The notes under the pieces are model-generated. The model did not search any database, was not told where the DNA came from, and worked only from the letters and a program-made list of their open reading frames with translations. Source: RGIG464 sp045643185 (lineage in GTDB: Bacteria > Myxococcota_A > Bradymonadia > UBA4248). Taken from it: DNA of 25,250 bases. Position numbers and translations under genes: made by a program. Shown here one piece after another: positions 22,227 through 25,250 of this stretch. The stretch covers positions 1-25,250 of the forward strand of contig JAZUKH010000214.1 in assembly GCA_045643185.1 (NCBI GenBank), read 5' to 3'. Every line of letters begins with the position of its first letter. Positions within the stretch are counted from its first letter, which is position 1.

Positions 22227-24935
22227 TTAGTAGCAAGCGTCTTCGCCGGCATCCTGGAGAGCTTCCATGATGGCGGCACCGTTGCCGAACGAGCTGTAAT
22301 CGACCGGTGCAGACGCTGCAGCTTCGTCATCGAAGCGGGTGTGCGGGCGAACGGAATTCTGACGACCGTCGGTGCTGGCAATGAAGCAAGCGATGTCCAT
22401 ACAAATGGTTTCAGCCTTAACTTCGGCATCGGCGACGCACTGATCGTACTCGCTGACCGCGCTGAGGCCGGCACACTGAGGCATGCTCGGCAGGAAGTTG
22501 TCGGCACATTTTGAATAATCGCTGGACGCATTCTCAGCCGTCTTGCCCTGTTTCTGGCAATAACCCAACTTGGCTTCGTACGCGAGGTAACAGTTTTTGA
22601 TGTCGTCAGATTTATAGGCTTTACCGCAATCAGGATAGTTCTGAATGAGGCAGAGATCGAAGTCCGTCTGTTTTTTCAAACCGATGCACTGGGCTGAACC
22701 AGCCGTGCCATCGCTCGTATCCGCATATTTGTCGAAGCAGACTTCCTGCTCGCTGTATTTGTAGAGCGATTTACACCATTTTTTCTCGTATTCGATGGTG
22801 TCCTGTTTACAGTCACGCAGACGTTTGCACTTGCCATAAAGTTTGTAGCCGGCACGCTGCGGATCGTCTTCGGGGAACGAAGAAGCGATGCAGTTGCCCT
22901 TGGCATCAAGCTGCGTACAGAAGTCTTCGGTGCAACGGTCATAGCAGGACTGCATTTTTTCGATACCATCGATCGAAACGGCACGAAGTTCAATGCCCGT
23001 ATCCGCCTGAGTCGTGTTGTATTTCAGGGTCGAGAAGCCCGAACCACCGTGAGCCATGTAGTTGTTCGTAGAGAACTTGTAGAACCACTGCGGCTGCATC
23101 ATTTCAATGCAGACGTAATGATCACCGGACTCGCTGTCGGTAAGTTTTTCGCACTTCGTAATACCCTTGCCTTCGCCAAGTTCAGCGTCGGTATAGTGGC
23201 AAAGCGATTCGTCGCCATAGGCACGGCCGTTCGCATCTTCGCGTTCGCAGGAACCACGCACGAACGTGATGTCTTTGGCAAAATGGACGCTGCTGTAATC
23301 GGACCATTTATTGCCATCGGCATCGACGCGGATGCAGTAATCGGGCGTATCCGCCGTCGCGGGCACAATTTTGTCGCCGCACAGTTTCTTGAACGCATCC
23401 ACACGATACTGATAGTCGAACAGGTAACCGGCATCGAGGTAATCGTCGACGACACTCTTGGCCGTGTGGCAGTCGAGTGTATAACGGGCGCCGGAAAGCT
23501 GAAGCTGGCTCTGGCAACCACGGTTCATCGAACGATAGGTGTTGTAGTCGAGCAACGACCAGACTTCGGTACCCGAAAGCGTCATCGTCGTCAACGTGTT
23601 CGGGAACGGGAAAACGTTGTACAACTGGTCATTCGTAACCGGGCCCTGGTTGACGTCTGTACGAATACCAAGGGAGTTCGTCGCACCAAAGTCAGTTTCA
23701 GAACGCTGACGGAAGACCATCTGGTCAGCCAGGAAGTTGCCGAGCGGCGAATCGTGGCCATTCGAACCAAAACGGTTCAGCTTCTGGGGCGCATAACCAA
23801 TGATCTTGCGAAGATCGAGACGACGCGCCAGTTCCATTTCGTACGGCGCAATGACGAATTCCATATCCGGATCGTCGGCCAGCGTCGATTCAATAGGAAT
23901 CGGTTTGTAGGTATGGCTCACGAGCGTCAAGTCGTGTGCATTGCAATCGCCTTGACCATTCTGGCATTTCGGATATCGTTCCGGACGGATCATGTAGTCA
24001 GGATAGAGCACGCCATCAAAATAACCCACGTATTTCATGAACGCGCCTGAGTGAACGAGCGGAACCATCTTCGGCGTCTCATTCCCCATTTCATCCACCG
24101 AGGCATCCGGAATGTTCTTCGGCGGGTTGAGAACGACGTGAAGGTGACCACCAAAAACAATGTCGAGCCCCGTCGTCTTACGGATCACGTCTTCGTCATC
24201 GCCAAGACCAAGGTGCGTCACCATCGTCAAAATGTTCGCTTCGTTTTTGAGAAGATCGACATAACTCTGAACCAATTCGATGTTCTCAAGCACCGTAATG
24301 CCGTAGGTGTTGTCGCCATACGTGATCGAAGACATACTCGAATAGTTCGCCATACCAATGACGGCGACTTTCACACCATTCGCATTGATGATCGCATACG
24401 GACGAGCGATTTCTTTCAACGGCTCGGTCTGCGTGCCCTGCGTGTTGCGCCACAAATAGTTCGCGGCCAAAACACTAAACTGAGCTTTCGCAAGCTTGTC
24501 GTACAGGTTCGATGCACCAAAGTCGAATTCGTGGTTACCAATAATAAAGGCGTCCATACCAATGTGGTTGACCGCCAAAATTTCTGGCTCACCCTCGAAT
24601 TCGTTGAAGATCGGCGCGCCCTGAAATACGTCGCCCGAGTCAACGTGCACACTGTGCTGAGCTGCATTGCGGATCTGCTTGATCACCGTCGCCGCGCGCG
24701 CGATACCGCCAAACGGCTCGTTCGCCTGCGTCATGCCGATGCGCTCGTCGGTCGCCATCAGGTCCATGTCATACGGAAGAAGTCGACTGTGAATATCTCC
24801 CGTATGAATGACCGTCAGACGAATGCCGCTCTCAAAATTCAAATCTTGTGTTTCCATTTCAACTGTGCATGACGCCAAGCTCGCACTCAACGCCGCCGCA
24901 GCCAAAACTGTCGCCATTCTCTTTGTCACTACCAT
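22227..24935 (-). CDS. 5'-nucleotidase-like lipoprotein with Cys-rich extension
   Basis: A 902-residue exported metallophosphoesterase of the 5'-nucleotidase/UshA type, expected to release phosphate from nucleotides or sugar nucleotides outside the cytoplasm. A signal peptide ends at Cys23 (LASC). The two-metal site is complete: HTGDIH (44-49), DSGDVFQG (99-106), GNHEFD (133-138), a VTHLGLGDDED motif and GGHLHVVL. The substrate-binding C-domain starts near residue 390 (SPLGNFLADQM, LSGTEVWSLLDYN) and ends with YMAHGGSGFSTL. Cysteine-bearing insertions interrupt it, and a further ~240 residues after it hold about 25 cysteines. That tail is unusual for UshA (~550 residues). GGGGAG precedes the start; first gene of its operon. 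Confidence 0.92.
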   Translation of the reverse strand: MVVTKRMATVLAAAALSASLASCTVEMETQDLNFESGIRLTVIHTGDIHSRLLPYDMDLMATDERIGMTQANEPFGGIARAATVIKQIRNAAQHSVHVDSGDVFQGAPIFNEFEGEPEILAVNHIGMDAFIIGNHEFDFGASNLYDKLAKAQFSVLAANYLWRNTQGTQTEPLKEIARPYAIINANGVKVAVIGMANYSSMSSITYGDNTYGITVLENIELVQSYVDLLKNEANILTMVTHLGLGDDEDVIRKTTGLDIVFGGHLHVVLNPPKNIPDASVDEMGNETPKMVPLVHSGAFMKYVGYFDGVLYPDYMIRPERYPKCQNGQGDCNAHDLTLVSHTYKPIPIESTLADDPDMEFVIAPYEMELARRLDLRKIIGYAPQKLNRFGSNGHDSPLGNFLADQMVFRQRSETDFGATNSLGIRTDVNQGPVTNDQLYNVFPFPNTLTTMTLSGTEVWSLLDYNTYRSMNRGCQSQLQLSGARYTLDCHTAKSVVDDYLDAGYLFDYQYRVDAFKKLCGDKIVPATADTPDYCIRVDADGNKWSDYSSVHFAKDITFVRGSCEREDANGRAYGDESLCHYTDAELGEGKGITKCEKLTDSESGDHYVCIEMMQPQWFYKFSTNNYMAHGGSGFSTLKYNTTQADTGIELRAVSIDGIEKMQSCYDRCTEDFCTQLDAKGNCIASSFPEDDPQRAGYKLYGKCKRLRDCKQDTIEYEKKWCKSLYKYSEQEVCFDKYADTSDGTAGSAQCIGLKKQTDFDLCLIQNYPDCGKAYKSDDIKNCYLAYEAKLGYCQKQGKTAENASSDYSKCADNFLPSMPQCAGLSAVSEYDQCVADAEVKAETICMDIACFIASTDGRQNSVRPHTRFDDEAAASAPVDYSSFGNGAAIMEALQDAGEDACY

Positions 24936-25250
24936 TTTTCTCCCCAGGTTGTGCCTGTTGAACGCACGTGCTCTAAATCGAGCACAAGTTTAGGTGCTTC
25001 TATTCCATATTAAACAAACTGTAAACGGTCAAAAATTCACACTTTCACTTTTATTCCCATTATGATGACGGTTTGCATTAAATTTCACAATCACAAGAAA
25101 TTCTGAATTATATTCCACTCAAACCGCGTCATTCGCCGCTATCCACAAAATTTTGATCAATTTCAAACCCACTCATACCACTTTTACATACCTTGTTTTT
25201 TATTTTTTATTTTATAATTACATGTAGGTGTATGTGAGTAAATGTCGTTA
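24936..25250. other. AT-rich upstream region of the nucleotidase operon
   Basis: No coding region is seen on either strand. The sequence becomes strongly AT-rich towards the window end. It should contain the promoter of the three-gene operon. TACATGTAGGT near 25219 also occurs in each 161-bp tandem unit (about 11909 and 12070), possibly by chance. Confidence 0.6.
25004..25032 (-). promoter_or_regulatory. Candidate sigma-70-type promoter of the nucleotidase operon
   Basis: On the minus strand TTGACC (-35, 25032-25027) is 17 bases from TATGGA (-10, 25009-25004). The -35 box is good and the -10 box poor. It lies about 70 bases before the start codon. AT-rich DNA gives many such matches. Confidence 0.35.

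Noticed and set aside
23049..24872. Two long plus-strand open frames (333 and 273 codons)
   Set aside because: Both are antisense to the 5'-nucleotidase gene, whose motifs are complete; their translations are Arg/Val/His-rich with no family match.

Overview
Overall: a 25 kb stretch in which every convincing gene lies on the minus strand. The organism is a diderm bacterium. The evidence is a LolA lipoprotein carrier, a beta-barrel outer-membrane protein with a C-terminal aromatic residue, and five type II signal-peptide lipoproteins. The cysteine-rich lipoproteins, with spacings of the type C-x-G-x-RC-x-G...C..G.C, the PPC-like beta-sandwich repeats, and a nucleotide-transporter-like protein fused to a helical-repeat tail are typical of Myxococcota/Bradymonadota-like (former deltaproteobacterial) genomes. 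That placement is inference, not a demonstrated assignment. No rRNA, tRNA or CRISPR array was seen.

Region 1 (1-4850) is an accessory, mobile-element-rich zone. A complete class C group II intron (100-1981, with its reverse transcriptase/maturase) sits exactly at the 3' base of a hairpin that looks like the terminator of an inositol-monophosphatase gene. Its 3' end abuts, with no spacer, the first 99 bases of an identical second intron. The monophosphatase ORF seems frameshifted at a phased A7 run and so reads through its own terminator into the intron. Beyond it lie an unknown membrane protein, a truncated AAA-ATPase-like gene, and a decayed IS66-type element with intact 15-bp ends.

Region 2 (4850-11158) is core-like: a B12-binding radical SAM protein, mannose-1-phosphate guanylyltransferase, two cysteine-rich lipoproteins and a YitT-family membrane protein with an unusual coiled-coil tail. 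Region 3 (11180-12440) is 1.26 kb without a convincing gene but full of hairpins, including two 161-bp tandem repeats.

Region 4 (12441-17309) holds LolA, a Ycf46-like AAA+ ATPase, an FHA protein and an Npt-like transporter in one direction. Region 5 (17514-24935) holds a duplicated-repeat lipoprotein, an outer-membrane beta-barrel, a large lipoprotein and a 902-residue 5'-nucleotidase-like lipoprotein. The last three genes look like one operon for envelope-level nucleotide or phosphate-ester processing.

The most unusual signal is a family of dispersed palindromic repeats. Three full copies (about 4692-4806, 12162-12240 and 18331-18466) share conserved outer arms and a GGGGGA/TCCCCC side hairpin. 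Their central palindromes are unrelated in sequence and differ in length. Shorter hairpins at 3902-3935 and 11317-11342 obey the same rule (stem, one bulged G, TAT...ATA, stem) on the other strand.
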